Below the pieces are notes generated by a model that worked only from the letters and a program-made list of their open reading frames with translations, was not told the origin of the DNA and did no database searches. Both the position numbers and the translations under genes were made by a program. Shown piece after piece: positions 1 through 8,862 of a DNA stretch of 64,000 nt (the stretch's first letter is position 1; each line of letters begins with the position of its first letter). Source of the DNA: Tissierellia bacterium (GTDB lineage: Bacteria > Bacillota > Clostridia > Tissierellales > Peptoniphilaceae); assembly GCA_030538075.1 (NCBI GenBank), contig JAUNUQ010000001.1, positions 78,619 to 142,618 of the forward strand, read 5' to 3'.

Positions 1-566
1 TTCGCGACTTCTTTGAGGAGTTCCATCACCTGTAGGCTCGTCTCGGAGTCCAAGGCTCCTGTGGGTTCGTCTGCCAGCAGAATATCCGGATTGTTGACTA
101 GGGCCCGGGCGATGGCAACCCTCTGCATTTGCCCTCCAGACATCTGGTTTGGCCTCTTGTGAATCTGATCCCCCAGCCCTACTCGCTCCAGTTCTGCCTG
201 AGCCCGATCTCTGCGCTCTTTTTTTGAAATACCGGAGATCGTCAGTGCCAGTTCCACATTGGACAGGATGGACTGATGGGGAATGAGGTTGTAGCTCTGA
301 AATACAAATCCGACGGAATGATTTCGATAGGAGTCCCAATCCCGATCCCTGTACTCTTTGGTGGAGATTCCGTTGATGATCAGATCACCATCATCATAGC
401 GATCCAGTCCCCCTATGATATTGAGCATGGTCGTCTTCCCCGAGCCACTGGGTCCGAGGATGGCGACAAATTCATTGTCCCTAAGATTTAAGCTGACTTC
501 ATCCAAAGCCCTTTGGATCAGATCTCCCGTTTGGTATTGTTTGGATATATTCTTAATTTGCAGCAT
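1..566 (-). CDS. ABC transporter ATP-binding protein, LolD/MacB type (partial, 3' end outside window)
   Basis: Reading the minus strand from ATG at 566 gives 188 codons of an ABC ATPase that runs off the left edge. Visible motifs are Walker A (GPSGSGKTT, about residues 38-46), the Q-loop in VFQSYNLIP, the signature MSGGQMQR and Walker B LLADEPTG. The [10 protein letters not shown] pattern and the short spacing are typical of ATPases that pair with FtsX/MacB permeases to export lipoproteins, peptides or drugs from the membrane. A GGTGG-type ribosome-binding site lies just before the ATG. The partner permease is presumably beyond position 1. The substrate cannot be told. Confidence 0.93.
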   Translation of the reverse strand, partial: MLQIKNISKQYQTGDLIQRALDEVSLNLRDNEFVAILGPSGSGKTTMLNIIGGLDRYDDGDLIINGISTKEYRDRDWDSYRNHSVGFVFQSYNLIPHQSILSNVELALTISGISKKERRDRAQAELERVGLGDQIHKRPNQMSGGQMQRVAIARALVNNPDILLADEPTGALDSETSLQVMELLKEVA

Positions 567-666
567 CTTTTTCCACCTTTCAATAGCAATACTCTGCAAT
601 ACAGATACCGCAGTGAAGGATGATCCAAACATAAATTTTTCGTAAACAGCAGGACAAGGTGAAGAG

Positions 667-696
667 AAAAAAAACTGCCCTATGACAGTTTTTTGC
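667..696 (-). terminator. Hairpin terminator after the YeiH gene (bidirectional)
   Basis: Nine-base perfect arms at 669-677 and 686-694 (AAAAAACTG/CAGTTTTTT) are separated by 8 bases, and the arms themselves supply U-runs on both strands. It lies 53 bases beyond the stop of the YeiH gene and before the ABC gene. Confidence 0.7.
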
Positions 697-748
697 TCGA
701 AGATAATTCACGATGATATGCCGATGGAGCCCAGGAGCTCCCCTCTTT

Positions 749-1780
749 CTACACTAGACCCATAGCCATCTCAACCAACAGCGCTACGACCACCACTAAG
801 GCGGAAATGATAAAACCGTGCATCATCGGACGAAGCCCGGCGGATTTCATCTCTTCAAAACTGGTTCCCAGACCGATCGCTGCCAGCGCTGCGACCATTA
901 GAAACTTGCTGAGTGCTTTGGCTCCATGGGATAGATCAGCGGGGATCACACCCACACTATTGACAATGGCCAAAGCGATAAATCCCAGGATAAACCAGGG
1001 GAAGAGAGTGAGCACATTGGGCTTTTCTCGATGCTGAATGCCCCCTGCCGTCGCCACCTTGCGATTGACATGGGCGTTGATCAGCGAGAAGATCAAAACC
1101 GTCGGAATGATCGACAGGGTTCGGGTGAGTTTCACCATGGTCGCAAAATCTCCAGCCGCTTCTGAGTAGGCATAGCCAGCTGCGACAACACTTGAGGTGT
1201 CATTTACCGCGGTGCCCGCCCACAGACCATATGCCTGGTCGCTCATCCCAAGCATACTGCCCATAATGGGAAAGAGTATGATCATCGCCACATCGAATAT
1301 AAAGGTGGCGGACATTGCATAGGCAATATCCAAATCCTCCGCTTCAATTACTGGCGCAATGGCGGCGATGGCAGAGCCTCCGCAAATTCCCGTTCCTGCT
1401 GAGATCAGATTCGACAGCTTCCAGTCTAGTCCCAGCAAATTCCCAACGATATAGCCCCCTCCAAAACAAGTGAGCAGGGTGAATAACATCACAGTCAAGG
1501 ACAATCTACCCACATTGAGAATCGTGCCAATACTCAGGGAGGCGCCCAGGAGGATGATCGCAAATTTCAGTACTCTCTTTGATGTAAACTGCAGTCCCGG
1601 TCGAAATACCTTGTATTTATGAAACCACATATTCAAAAACATCCCAATAAACAGCGCGATGACCGAGGCGCCGATCAGCGGTATCGGAAGCAGACTCTCC
1701 AGCCATTTTGCAAGGGTGGCCACGCCGATCGCCAAGGTGAAACCAGGCAGCAATGCCTGTAAATCATAAACATTCTTCAT
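749..1780 (-). CDS. YeiH family putative sulfate exporter (UPF0324)
   Basis: A 343-residue integral membrane protein with about ten hydrophobic helices. It carries the glycine-rich family motif GTGICGGSAIAA (about residues 130-141) and a second conserved block GLWAGTAVNDTSSVVAAG (about 185-202), both diagnostic of the YeiH/UPF0324 family. Family members are annotated as putative sulfate or sulfonate exporters, but the substrate is not firmly established. Length is normal. AGAAGGAG precedes the ATG at 1780. The gene is divergent from a LysR regulator, a pairing often seen for this family (YeiE/YeiH in enterobacteria), so the regulator probably controls it. Confidence 0.9.
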   Translation of the reverse strand: MKNVYDLQALLPGFTLAIGVATLAKWLESLLPIPLIGASVIALFIGMFLNMWFHKYKVFRPGLQFTSKRVLKFAIILLGASLSIGTILNVGRLSLTVMLFTLLTCFGGGYIVGNLLGLDWKLSNLISAGTGICGGSAIAAIAPVIEAEDLDIAYAMSATFIFDVAMIILFPIMGSMLGMSDQAYGLWAGTAVNDTSSVVAAGYAYSEAAGDFATMVKLTRTLSIIPTVLIFSLINAHVNRKVATAGGIQHREKPNVLTLFPWFILGFIALAIVNSVGVIPADLSHGAKALSKFLMVAALAAIGLGTSFEEMKSAGLRPMMHGFIISALVVVVALLVEMAMGLV

Positions 1781-1902
1781 CTCAAATTACTCCTTCTAAT
1801 CTTTACGATAAATTCCCCTTTATTACATCATATCCATGTGATAAAATCTAATTATCATTTATTATCATTTAATAATAAATATTTATATCTAGGGAGAATA
1901 TA
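1781..1902. promoter_or_regulatory. Divergent promoter region between the YeiH and LysR genes
   Basis: This very AT-rich 122-base spacer contains a direct repeat of TTATCATTTA (two copies near 1850-1870) and the palindrome ATAAATATTTAT near 1877-1888. LysR proteins normally bind such AT-rich T-N11-A sites between themselves and the target gene. The exact operator is an inference. Confidence 0.5.
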
Positions 1903-2808
1903 ATGATTGATCATCGAATACATACCTTTCTCGCCCTCTATAAAGAGATGAATTACCGCAGGACAGCCCAGCTCTTAAATATTACCCAGCCAGGGGTGAC
2001 ACAGCATATCCAGTATCTTGAAGCTCTGTATGGGGTGAGATTTTTTCACTATGACGGAAAAGCCCTCTCTCGAACACCCGAAGCCGATCGATTGAAAGAA
2101 TCTCTGACGAAGATCCTGACAGAAGAAGCAGAACTGAGGTCCATCTTAGAGGGAGATCAGAAAACGAGCCTTCGCGTTGGCGCGACAAAAACCATTGGGG
2201 ACTTTGTCATCAGCCCTCTAATCGGCGATTATTTAGAGGACCCCTCTCACCACTTGGAGCTAATAGTGGATAATACCCATGCCCTATTAGAGGCCATCGA
2301 CGATGGCGTCCTCGACTTTGCTCTGATCGAAGGCTTCTTTGACAAATCAAAATACAAATATCAACTCTTTCGTGAAGAGCGTTTTCTAGGTATCTGCGGG
2401 AAGGATCACCCCTTTGCAGATAGTATCATCCCCTTGGAGGAGATCTTCGGGGAGATGCTCATCCTACGGGAACAGGGCTCCGGCACACGCGGGATATTTG
2501 AGCAAATACTGCATAGTCAGGGCTATTCCCTGACAGGTTTTCAGCGGGCCATCACCATCAACAGCTTTTCAGCCATCCAGTCTCTCCTCGCCAAAACCAC
2601 CAGCATCACCTTCGCCTTTCAGTCCATTGCCCAGGGGAATGGTGCGCTCTCGACCTTTGAAATCGAGGGGATACAAGTCGCCAGAGAGTTCAACTATGTA
2701 TTTGTAAACGAGGGCGTTGCGAGGGAGAAGATTCGAGTGTTCTTAGGGGGAATTCGCGATGCAGACCGAGCCGCGGCGCCTTCCCTATCTATTCCTTCCA
2801 GTTTATAG
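1903..2808 (+). CDS. LysR family transcriptional regulator
   Basis: A 301-residue protein with an N-terminal winged HTH (residues 1-60; MNYRRTAQLLNITQPGVTQHI is the recognition region, shortened here as MNYRRTAQLL...TQPGVTQH) and a LysR substrate-binding domain (about 90-290). In that domain ILREQGSGTRGIFE is the conserved effector-pocket segment found in CysB/YeiE-like members. GGGAGA precedes the ATG. It is divergent from the YeiH exporter gene, which is its probable target. The effector is unknown. Confidence 0.92.
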   Translation: MIDHRIHTFLALYKEMNYRRTAQLLNITQPGVTQHIQYLEALYGVRFFHYDGKALSRTPEADRLKESLTKILTEEAELRSILEGDQKTSLRVGATKTIGDFVISPLIGDYLEDPSHHLELIVDNTHALLEAIDDGVLDFALIEGFFDKSKYKYQLFREERFLGICGKDHPFADSIIPLEEIFGEMLILREQGSGTRGIFEQILHSQGYSLTGFQRAITINSFSAIQSLLAKTTSITFAFQSIAQGNGALSTFEIEGIQVAREFNYVFVNEGVAREKIRVFLGGIRDADRAAAPSLSIPSSL

Positions 2809-2851
2809 TATCATTACTATATAAGAAAATTTAGATGAAGGAGTGATCGAA

Positions 2852-4150
2852 TTGAAAAGAACGAGATTTTTAGCAATTGTACTAGCTCTATGTATGTTGG
2901 CAGCATCCATACCCGCCATCGCTGAAAACGATATTAACGTATCGCGAATTGAAGGGGCAAATCGGTATCAGACTTCCATCAATGTCAGTAAGGCTGCATT
3001 TTCATCTTCAAAGTATGCTGTTATCGCCTCTGGAGAGGGATATCCAGACGCATTGGTAGGAGGTGTACTATCTGGAATCTTAGATGCACCACTGCTGGTG
3101 ACTCCAAAGGGCTCCGTCAGCGCAGAACTACTGGCTGAACTGAATCGTCTGGGCGTAACCGATCTCTATCTCCTCGGAGGGACGAGTACTCTAAGTGAAG
3201 AGGTTGAAAAGGCCTTTTCGGATTATAATACCCAGCGCCTTTCCGGTGCCAATCGATACGATACGGCTAAAGTTGTCGAAGAGTTAATCCGCAGCATTAC
3301 CGGCAAAAATGAGCCCACCTATGTGGCAGACGGACGCAACTATCCCGATGCTCTTGCAGCCACTCCTCTCGTTGCAAAGCGACAGGGTGCACTATTATTG
3401 AACAATGGATCCCCCATCACCAGTGGCATCGCCATTGGAGGAGAGAAGAGCGTGCCAGGTGATGTCCAGCGGATTGCCGGGACCGATCGATATAGTACCG
3501 CTGTGATGATCGCAAAGGAGATGGAGGATGTCTCCAGAGTCATCCTCGTAGATGGCACTAATTATCCCGATGCCCTCTCCGCCGCAGGTTATGCCGCAGA
3601 GAAAGATGCTGCCATTCTCCTCACAAATCCAAAGATACTCTCACAGGCTACGAGAGATTTCATCCTGGACAAACAGATAAAAGAGATCGTCATCATCGGC
3701 GGGGGCAATAGTGTATCGAAGGAGATTGAATCTGGGCTAAGGGAATTATACAAACCGGTTGCACCAGAGCCCATTCCAACCCCAGAGCCTGAGCCAGTAC
3801 CCGAACCAGAACCTGTGCCAACTCCCATTCCAGACCCCATCCCAACGCCGGTGCCCGAACCCGACCCTACTCCCCAACCAGGACCTCTGGGATCTCCAAC
3901 TAGGGAAAACTTCTATAATCGAACGGCTGAAGAGCTAGATAAGCTCTGGGTGGACGAGAATGGAAACGGACTGATCAAGGGGAATATCAGTACAAATGTC
4001 AAGACAAAGGGCGAGCGGATCTACCATGTACCGGGCTGGTCTAGTTACAAGCAGACCGTCATCACGCCGAGCAAGGGAGAAATGTGGTTTAAAACCGAGC
4101 GAGAGGCGATCAATGCTGGTTGGCGACCAGACGAAACTTATATGAGATAG
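2852..4150 (+). CDS. Secreted cell wall-binding repeat 2 protein with C-terminal sunset-type domain
   Basis: About 432 residues starting at TTG 2852. That start sits 8 bases after GAAGGAG (2837-2843), whereas the upstream GTG at 2843 overlaps the ribosome-binding site. A signal peptide (KRTRFLAIVLALCMLAAS) ends near AIA-EN. Three CW_binding_2 repeats follow (about 25-115, 120-205 and 205-295), each with an R-x-x-GxNRY-type start and a YPDAL motif. They bind secondary wall polymers, so the protein is held on the cell surface. A Pro/Glu-rich linker (about 305-350) leads to a C-terminal domain with IKGNIS, YHVPG, WFKTEREAINAGWR, which matches the small sunset domain found at the ends of secreted nucleases and surface proteins. 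No enzymatic domain is visible, so it may be structural. Confidence 0.88.
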   Translation: MKRTRFLAIVLALCMLAASIPAIAENDINVSRIEGANRYQTSINVSKAAFSSSKYAVIASGEGYPDALVGGVLSGILDAPLLVTPKGSVSAELLAELNRLGVTDLYLLGGTSTLSEEVEKAFSDYNTQRLSGANRYDTAKVVEELIRSITGKNEPTYVADGRNYPDALAATPLVAKRQGALLLNNGSPITSGIAIGGEKSVPGDVQRIAGTDRYSTAVMIAKEMEDVSRVILVDGTNYPDALSAAGYAAEKDAAILLTNPKILSQATRDFILDKQIKEIVIIGGGNSVSKEIESGLRELYKPVAPEPIPTPEPEPVPEPEPVPTPIPDPIPTPVPEPDPTPQPGPLGSPTRENFYNRTAEELDKLWVDENGNGLIKGNISTNVKTKGERIYHVPGWSSYKQTVITPSKGEMWFKTEREAINAGWRPDETYMR

Positions 4151-4219
4151 AGAAATGCTGCGCAAACAGTAGTAATTCCACGCTAAGAGAATCATTGTAT
4201 TGTGATAAAAACCAATATA

Positions 4220-4257
4220 AAAAGATCTGCAGAATGCAATATCTGCAGATCTTTTTT
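4220..4257. terminator. Bidirectional terminator between the CW-binding gene and tRNA-Ala
   Basis: Thirteen-base perfect arms (4220-4232 and 4243-4255) with a 10-base loop. A U-run follows on the plus strand, and the A-run of the left arm gives one on the minus strand. It can end both the surface-protein mRNA and the tRNA transcript. Confidence 0.85.
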
Positions 4258-4258
4258 G

Positions 4259-4334
<76 letters not shown>

Positions 4335-4349
4335 AAACAGTCGTATATT

Positions 4350-4378
4350 ATTGTAGTCTTTTCTGAAATGAATGTCAA
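4350..4378 (-). promoter_or_regulatory. Promoter of tRNA-Ala
   Basis: On the minus strand the -35 is TTGACA (4373-4378) and the -10 is TACAAT (4350-4355), with exactly 17 bases between. Transcription would start near 4343, nine bases before the tRNA. Confidence 0.85.
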
Positions 4379-4433
4379 GAGGTCGTATGAAATATGTAAA
4401 TATGACAAAATATATCTCCATTGTTTTTTCCTA

Positions 4434-4462
4434 TCGACTGAATTTTTTGTTAATGATATACT
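4434..4462 (+). promoter_or_regulatory. Probable promoter of the YqeY gene
   Basis: TCGACT (4434-4439), 17 bases, TATACT (4457-4462), followed by a short leader and the ribosome-binding site GAGGAGG before ATG 4486. The -35 match is 4 of 6. Confidence 0.5.
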
Positions 4463-4485
4463 TTAAGCATCGAGGAGGCGATCGT

Positions 4486-4935
4486 ATGAGTTTTTTAGAA
4501 CAGCTCAGAAAGGATAAGATGCAGTCCATGCGAGACAAGGACAAACTGAGAACGGGAGTGATCAGCAATATGATGTCCGGGATTGCACTTGCAGAAAAGG
4601 AAGAGAAAAGGGAACTGACGGATGACGAGGCTCTAAAGTTCGTCCAGAAGGAGCTTAAGCAAGCGAAGGACACTTTGGCCATGCTACCCGAGACGAGGCA
4701 GGATGCCATCGACGAAGTGAAACAGCGAATGGCGATCATCGAAGGCTATCTCCCCAAACAGCTCACCGAAGAGGAGATCGGGGCGATGATCGAGGAAGTT
4801 CTCGCCGAAGGTACTATCGAGCGTACGCCAAAGGCAAAGGGACTGATTATGAAGGCTCTGATGCCAAAGCTGGGCGGCCGCGCAGACGGCAAAACCGTAA
4901 ATGCCGTAGTGGAAAAGCTGCTGAAGCAAGAATAA
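4486..4935 (+). CDS. GatB/YqeY domain protein
   Basis: A 149-residue protein starting at ATG 4486, eight bases after GAGGAGG. The longer in-frame ORF upstream overlaps the promoter and is rejected. It carries the YqeY family pattern: an N-terminal helix with KDKMQSMRDKDKLRTGVI, the central EGYLPKQLTEEEI and the C-terminal GLIMKALMPKLGGRADGK. It resembles the tail domain of GatB, the tRNA-dependent amidotransferase subunit that binds tRNA. YqeY is a common cytoplasmic protein of low-GC Gram-positives, and its exact role is unsettled. The gene is monocistronic with a hairpin terminator downstream. Confidence 0.92.
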   Translation: MSFLEQLRKDKMQSMRDKDKLRTGVISNMMSGIALAEKEEKRELTDDEALKFVQKELKQAKDTLAMLPETRQDAIDEVKQRMAIIEGYLPKQLTEEEIGAMIEEVLAEGTIERTPKAKGLIMKALMPKLGGRADGKTVNAVVEKLLKQE

Positions 4936-4942
4936 TATATGG

Positions 4943-4970
4943 AGAGAATCGGCGAACGATTCTCTTTTCT
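4943..4970 (+). terminator. Terminator after the YqeY gene
   Basis: Nine-base-pair hairpin (4943-4951 with 4957-4965), loop GCGAA, followed by TTTTCT. It lies 8 bases after the YqeY stop. Confidence 0.8.
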
Positions 4971-5035
4971 ATTGGTAACGAAAAGGTCGAAAGAGATCCT
5001 GATCCGCCCTTTGGCGATTGCTATTATATTAAAGA

Positions 5036-5401
5036 ATGGAGTCATCATTGAAAAATATTAAGTCACTGACCATCATCATGGGAACCCTCTTTATTGGAGT
5101 CATTTTAAGAGCCCTCATACCCCTGCCCATACCGGAGTCCGTCTATGGGATGCTGCTGCTATTTATCTTCTTGAAGTTGGGCATCGTCAAATTGGACACC
5201 ATCTCCGAGGTGTCGGCGATACTGCTGAGCTTTTTATCCTTCGTCTTTCTACCACCTAGCGTAGGCCTAATGGATAGCTATTTCATGGTGAAAGATCAAC
5301 TGGTCGGGGTCATGGTGGTCATTTTCCTATCGACCATATTGACGATGGCTGCCTCTGGCCTGACGGTCAAACTATTAAAGGAGAAACGCCGTGTCCACTA
5401 G
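5036..5401 (+). CDS. CidA/LrgA family protein
   Basis: About 117-121 residues with four hydrophobic helices and the LrgA/CidA pattern PLPIPESVYGMLLLFIFLK near residues 27-45. Family members are small holin-like membrane proteins that work with LrgB/CidB partners. They have been linked to murein hydrolase control, cell lysis and, in Bacillus, pyruvate or glycolate transport. The start is uncertain. ATG 5036 has no good ribosome-binding site, while TTG 5048, in frame, sits 6 bases after TGGAG. It overlaps the LrgB-like gene by 11 bases, so the two are co-translated. Confidence 0.9.
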   Translation: MESSLKNIKSLTIIMGTLFIGVILRALIPLPIPESVYGMLLLFIFLKLGIVKLDTISEVSAILLSFLSFVFLPPSVGLMDSYFMVKDQLVGVMVVIFLSTILTMAASGLTVKLLKEKRRVH

Positions 5402-6071
5402 TCCCTTCTTTGGAATCACCTTGAGCCTATTCACTTTTTATATCGGAATCATCCTACAGGAGAAGACAAAAAAGAATTACTTAAATCCCCTTCCGGTATC
5501 CATTGTCCTCACCATAGCCATCCTTCAATTGCTCAAAGTGAGCTATGGGGACTATATGGTCGGAGGCTCTTTTATTCAGATGATGATCCCGCCTGCCAGC
5601 GTCGTATTGGTCGTGCCCCTCTACCGAAATTGGGATATTTTCTTGGCGAATAAAAGGGAGGTTCTGTTGGGGTCCCTCGTTGGGAGTCTGACGGCAGTGC
5701 TCTCCATCCTCTTATTAAGCCATCTGTTTGGTTTGGACCGCCAAACGGTAGTCTCCCTATTGCCCAAGTCAATCACCTCTGCTATCGGACTTCCCCTGTC
5801 GGAGGAATACGGAGGCGTCCAGTCCATAACCGCCTTTGCCATCGCCGTGACGGGGATCACTGGCCTAATCCTGAGCGAACCCATCTTTAAACTCCTGGGT
5901 ATTACGGACCCCGTCACCCGGGGTTGTGCCCTGGGGACCTCCGCCCATGCCATCGGCACGACCAAAGCCCAGGAATATGGGGATATCTCAGCGGCAATCA
6001 GTGGACTGAGCCTCTTCTTAGCAGGGATCTTCACCGTGGTCCTACTCGGTCTGTACTTTGCCTACTTTTAA
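5391..6071 (+). CDS. LrgB/CidB family protein
   Basis: A 226-residue membrane protein from GTG 5391 (GGAGAAACGCC upstream). It has several helices and the LrgB signatures LLPKSITSAIGLPLSEEYGG (about 123-142) and RGCALGTSAHAIGTTKA (about 178-194). Length is standard for LrgB/CidB (about 230). It forms a two-gene operon with the LrgA-like gene; together they probably form a transporter or holin-like pair. No LytSR regulator is nearby. Confidence 0.92.
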   Translation: MSTSPFFGITLSLFTFYIGIILQEKTKKNYLNPLPVSIVLTIAILQLLKVSYGDYMVGGSFIQMMIPPASVVLVVPLYRNWDIFLANKREVLLGSLVGSLTAVLSILLLSHLFGLDRQTVVSLLPKSITSAIGLPLSEEYGGVQSITAFAIAVTGITGLILSEPIFKLLGITDPVTRGCALGTSAHAIGTTKAQEYGDISAAISGLSLFLAGIFTVVLLGLYFAYF

Positions 6072-6165
6072 TCTTCAAAGCGCAGAAGCCATTTTTCGAG
6101 ACACTTTTTTTCAAATATGATACTATTAACTTAATCATATAATGGATCATGAGGAGGCGACAGCA

Positions 6166-7155
6166 ATGATGCGATATATTTACAGTCCAAGCACGGATCC
6201 CCACTGGAATCTGGCGTTGGAGCAATATGTTTTTGATGATCTAGACCAAGACTATGCCTATTTTATGCTCTGGCAAAATGACAATGCCATCATCGTCGGC
6301 AAACACCAAAATACCGCGGGAGAGATCAATGCGGAATATGTGAAGCAGAGCGGCATTCGAGTTGTCCGTAGGCTCTCCGGTGGCGGAGCCGTATACCATG
6401 ACATGGGAAATCTCAACTACACCTTTATCGACGATAACCCGGCAGATGAATTCGATTTTTCTCGCTTCTGTGAGCCAGTCATCAAGGCGCTGGGCAGCCT
6501 CGGCGTCGATGCGAAGCTCTCGGGACGCAATGATATGACCATTGAGGAGAAAAAATTCTCAGGCAACGCCAGTTACAAGAAAAAAGGCCGCATTATGCAG
6601 CATGGTACGATGATGTTTGATTCGAATTTAGAGGTGCTCTCCAATGCTCTAAAAGTCTCTAAGGATAAATTGGCCTCTAAGGGTGTCAAATCCGTACGCA
6701 GCCGCGTGACGAATATCAAGCCCCATGTGAAGGAAGATCTGGGAGTACAGGACTTCATTCACGCCCTTCGAGACTTTATGTTCCAAGAAAATGAGATGGA
6801 AGAATATGTCCTGACTCCCGAAGACATCCAAGCAGTGGATGCCCTTCGAGATGAGCGCTATGGAAAGTGGGAATGGAACTACGGCCAATCCCCTGAATAC
6901 ACGGTACAAAAGGAAAAGCGGATCGAAGGCTTTGGTAAACTCGAGATCTATATGGTCGTTGACAAGGGCGTCATCGAGAAGATCCGCTTCCATGGAGATT
7001 ACTTCGGCGCTGAGGATACCCAGCCCCTAGCAGATATCTTCATCGGCTGTCAGCTCAACGAAGAGGACCTGGCCAAGGCTTTAGACAATGTCAATCTACA
7101 GGATTACTTTAATAATTTGACGAAGGAACAGCTGCTGGAGATCATGTTGATCTGA
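6166..7155 (+). CDS. lplA: Lipoate-protein ligase A
   Basis: A 329-residue protein. The first of two adjacent ATGs (6166) lies 8 bases after GAGGAGG; an upstream ATG at 6142 precedes the ribosome-binding site and is rejected. The biotin/lipoate ligase core includes NPHWNLALEQY-like PHWNLALEQYVF, VVRRLSGGGAVYHDMGN (about 72-88, lipoyl-AMP site), GRNDMTIEEKKFSGNA and HGTMMFD. The C-terminal accessory domain (about 245-329) is the LplA type. It attaches free lipoate to E2 or glycine-cleavage H proteins in an ATP-dependent reaction. No lipoate-dependent enzyme lies in this window. A terminator follows directly. Confidence 0.95.
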   Translation: MMRYIYSPSTDPHWNLALEQYVFDDLDQDYAYFMLWQNDNAIIVGKHQNTAGEINAEYVKQSGIRVVRRLSGGGAVYHDMGNLNYTFIDDNPADEFDFSRFCEPVIKALGSLGVDAKLSGRNDMTIEEKKFSGNASYKKKGRIMQHGTMMFDSNLEVLSNALKVSKDKLASKGVKSVRSRVTNIKPHVKEDLGVQDFIHALRDFMFQENEMEEYVLTPEDIQAVDALRDERYGKWEWNYGQSPEYTVQKEKRIEGFGKLEIYMVVDKGVIEKIRFHGDYFGAEDTQPLADIFIGCQLNEEDLAKALDNVNLQDYFNNLTKEQLLEIMLI

Positions 7156-7161
7156 TGGATT

Positions 7162-7188
7162 GCCGCACTCAAAGGGGTGCGGCTTTTT
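7162..7188 (+). terminator. Terminator after lplA
   Basis: Seven-base GC-rich arms GCCGCAC (7162-7168) and GTGCGGC (7177-7183), followed by TTTTT. It sits 6 bases after the stop codon. Confidence 0.9.
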
Positions 7189-7321
7189 CTTCGCCCACCC
7201 TGCTTTTTACCCAGAGTACTGCAGGGATTTCGACCGACTTGGGTATAATATTTATAGACGCATTTTATGCAAACTGCATAATCCATATCGAAGTATCATC
7301 CACATCAGAAAGGAGATTCCC

Positions 7322-8275
7322 ATGGGTAGCGAAAAACTGAGAAATATACGGTGCTATTTACTGCGAAATGCCCGTTATCTAGATATTGCAAGATGGAACT
7401 ACCACTTTGAGGACCAATCCGTTCGAGAGGTGCTGAAGGCACTTTATGCCTATCAGAATCAGGATGGAGGGTTTGGAAAGGGCATCGAAGCGGACATTCA
7501 AAACCCGGCCTCCACCCCTGTCTCCACCTGGTCAGCCCTTCGGATCCTACGAGAGGTCGGTTTCCCCGAGGACGCCGACAAAATGCTACAGCGAATCCTC
7601 GATTACTTAGACCACACCGAAGACTTCGACGGTCTAAAATGGAGGGATGCAATCCCCAGCAACAACGATTATCCCCATGCACCTTGGTGGTCCTATGATG
7701 AGAGCAACGAAGTGACGACCTATAACCCCACCGCTGAATTAGCCGGTGTCGTGATTCGATTCGCTGAACCCAATAGCGATCTGTATAAAAAGACAGAGCG
7801 TCTGATCCGAGAGATGATTGAGACGGCGACAGACAGTTCCTATGAAATGGGAGATCATGAACTGGCAAATTTCATCTATTTCTATGAAGATCTCCAGATC
7901 GCAAAGCGTACAGATTTGGTCCCAGAGAACTTCTTTGACTTCTTGAAAGGACAGGTGGATGAAAAAATAGATCGAGACCCTGCACTCTATAATCCCAAGA
8001 ACTACTACACCTCTCCTGCCTTCTATATTCAGGGAAAAGACAGTCCCTACTACCCAGGAAACGAGGAAATTTGTGCCTTTTATGCGGACTACATCGAACA
8101 GTCCGCCCTGCCAGAAGGCTATTGGGACTTAAACTGGAATTGGGCAGAGGAGGAGGTTCCCGCAAATGTGATCCGCGACTGGAAGGGCACGATTACCGTA
8201 CAGAATATGCTCTTCTTACAGGGAATGCAGGACCCCAACCCCTTCTATAAAGAGGATGTCGAAGGGGACGAATGA
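7322..8275 (+). CDS. Hypothetical protein with prenyltransferase/terpene-cyclase-like helical repeats
   Basis: A 317-residue soluble protein starting at ATG 7322, nine bases after AAGGAG; the longer ORF start at 7160 overlaps the lplA terminator. Near residues 39-75 it has YQNQDGGFGKGIEAD and a PASTPVSTWSALRIL segment. That QDGGFG repeat is typical of the alpha-alpha barrel shared by prenyltransferases and squalene/terpene cyclases. There is no DxDD cyclase motif and no prenyltransferase zinc site, so catalysis is not supported. Trp and Tyr content is high (for example YWDLNWNWAEEE). Proteins of this kind are common and uncharacterised in Clostridia and Bacilli. It is monocistronic. Confidence 0.75.
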   Translation: MGSEKLRNIRCYLLRNARYLDIARWNYHFEDQSVREVLKALYAYQNQDGGFGKGIEADIQNPASTPVSTWSALRILREVGFPEDADKMLQRILDYLDHTEDFDGLKWRDAIPSNNDYPHAPWWSYDESNEVTTYNPTAELAGVVIRFAEPNSDLYKKTERLIREMIETATDSSYEMGDHELANFIYFYEDLQIAKRTDLVPENFFDFLKGQVDEKIDRDPALYNPKNYYTSPAFYIQGKDSPYYPGNEEICAFYADYIEQSALPEGYWDLNWNWAEEEVPANVIRDWKGTITVQNMLFLQGMQDPNPFYKEDVEGDE

Positions 8276-8286
8276 GCTTCAAACAA

Positions 8287-8334
8287 AGAGCAGCCAGTAA
8301 AGAGGAATTCTCCACTTAGCTGGCTGCTCTTCTC
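8287..8334 (+). terminator. Hairpin after the prenyltransferase-fold gene
   Basis: Eleven-base perfect arms (8287-8297 and 8320-8330) with a 22-base loop. Only a weak T-rich tail (TCTCT) follows. It can serve the plus-strand gene and the convergent DUF488 gene. Confidence 0.6.
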
Positions 8335-8346
8335 TGTAAGGACAGC

Positions 8347-8712
8347 TCATTTCAAATGTTCTTCCAGATATCTCTGAAGTACAATCACATGACTCTGGTC
8401 AGGATTTTTACTGCCATAAACTAATGTGATATTTCCGTTTTCCAGACCATTTCTGAGCATGGAGATAAATTCCAATACTCCCGAATTCTCCTCCAGCTCC
8501 ATTTGGTAAGCCTTAGAAAAGGCCTGAAAGTCAATCTCCCCACGATGATAGCTCCTGCGAAGCTCCGTGGTAGGAGAGATCTCTTTTGGCCATTCGTCGA
8601 TTTGGGCCAGCTCTTTTTTTAACCCCCTAGGCCATAGCCGGTCGATCAACATGCGAGTTCCATCTACATCCTCTACCGGATCATAGACTCTTTTCCACTG
8701 CAGTCTTCCCAT
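8347..8712 (-). CDS. DUF488 family protein
   Basis: A 121-residue cytoplasmic protein from ATG 8712, preceded by GGAGGGG; the longer ORF to 8901 runs into the T-box region and is rejected. It shows the DUF488 signatures RMLIDRLWPRGLKKE (about 22-36), ELRRSYHRG and LVYGSKNPDQSHVIVLQRYLE. The family is often annotated as unknown and is frequently found as a lone gene in Firmicutes. There is no evidence of function here. A likely -10 (TATAAT on the minus strand, 8737-8742) gives it its own divergent promoter. Confidence 0.9.
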   Translation of the reverse strand: MGRLQWKRVYDPVEDVDGTRMLIDRLWPRGLKKELAQIDEWPKEISPTTELRRSYHRGEIDFQAFSKAYQMELEENSGVLEFISMLRNGLENGNITLVYGSKNPDQSHVIVLQRYLEEHLK

Positions 8713-8827
8713 TTTCGCCCCTCCAATACTAACACTATTATACTTCGTCTCAAAAATTAGGGAAACCACCAGAGAGATTTCCGCGTCATCCAGTAGGGTC
8801 CATCGACTCTTCTTTACATCAATTTTC

Positions 8828-8856
8828 TTGACACTGCCCCCTCCTTCCAGTAGAAT
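8828..8856 (+). promoter_or_regulatory. Promoter of the tyrS T-box transcript
   Basis: TTGACA (8828-8833), exactly 17 bases, TAGAAT (8851-8856). Predicted start is near 8863. This fixes the 5' end of the T-box leader just before Stem I. Confidence 0.85.
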
Positions 8857-8862
8857 AGAGGC

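Noticed and set aside
3760..3890. Short DNA repeats that resemble a small array
   Set aside because: They encode the Pro/Glu linker of the surface protein; spacing is irregular and there are no CRISPR spacers. No CRISPR array was seen anywhere in the window.
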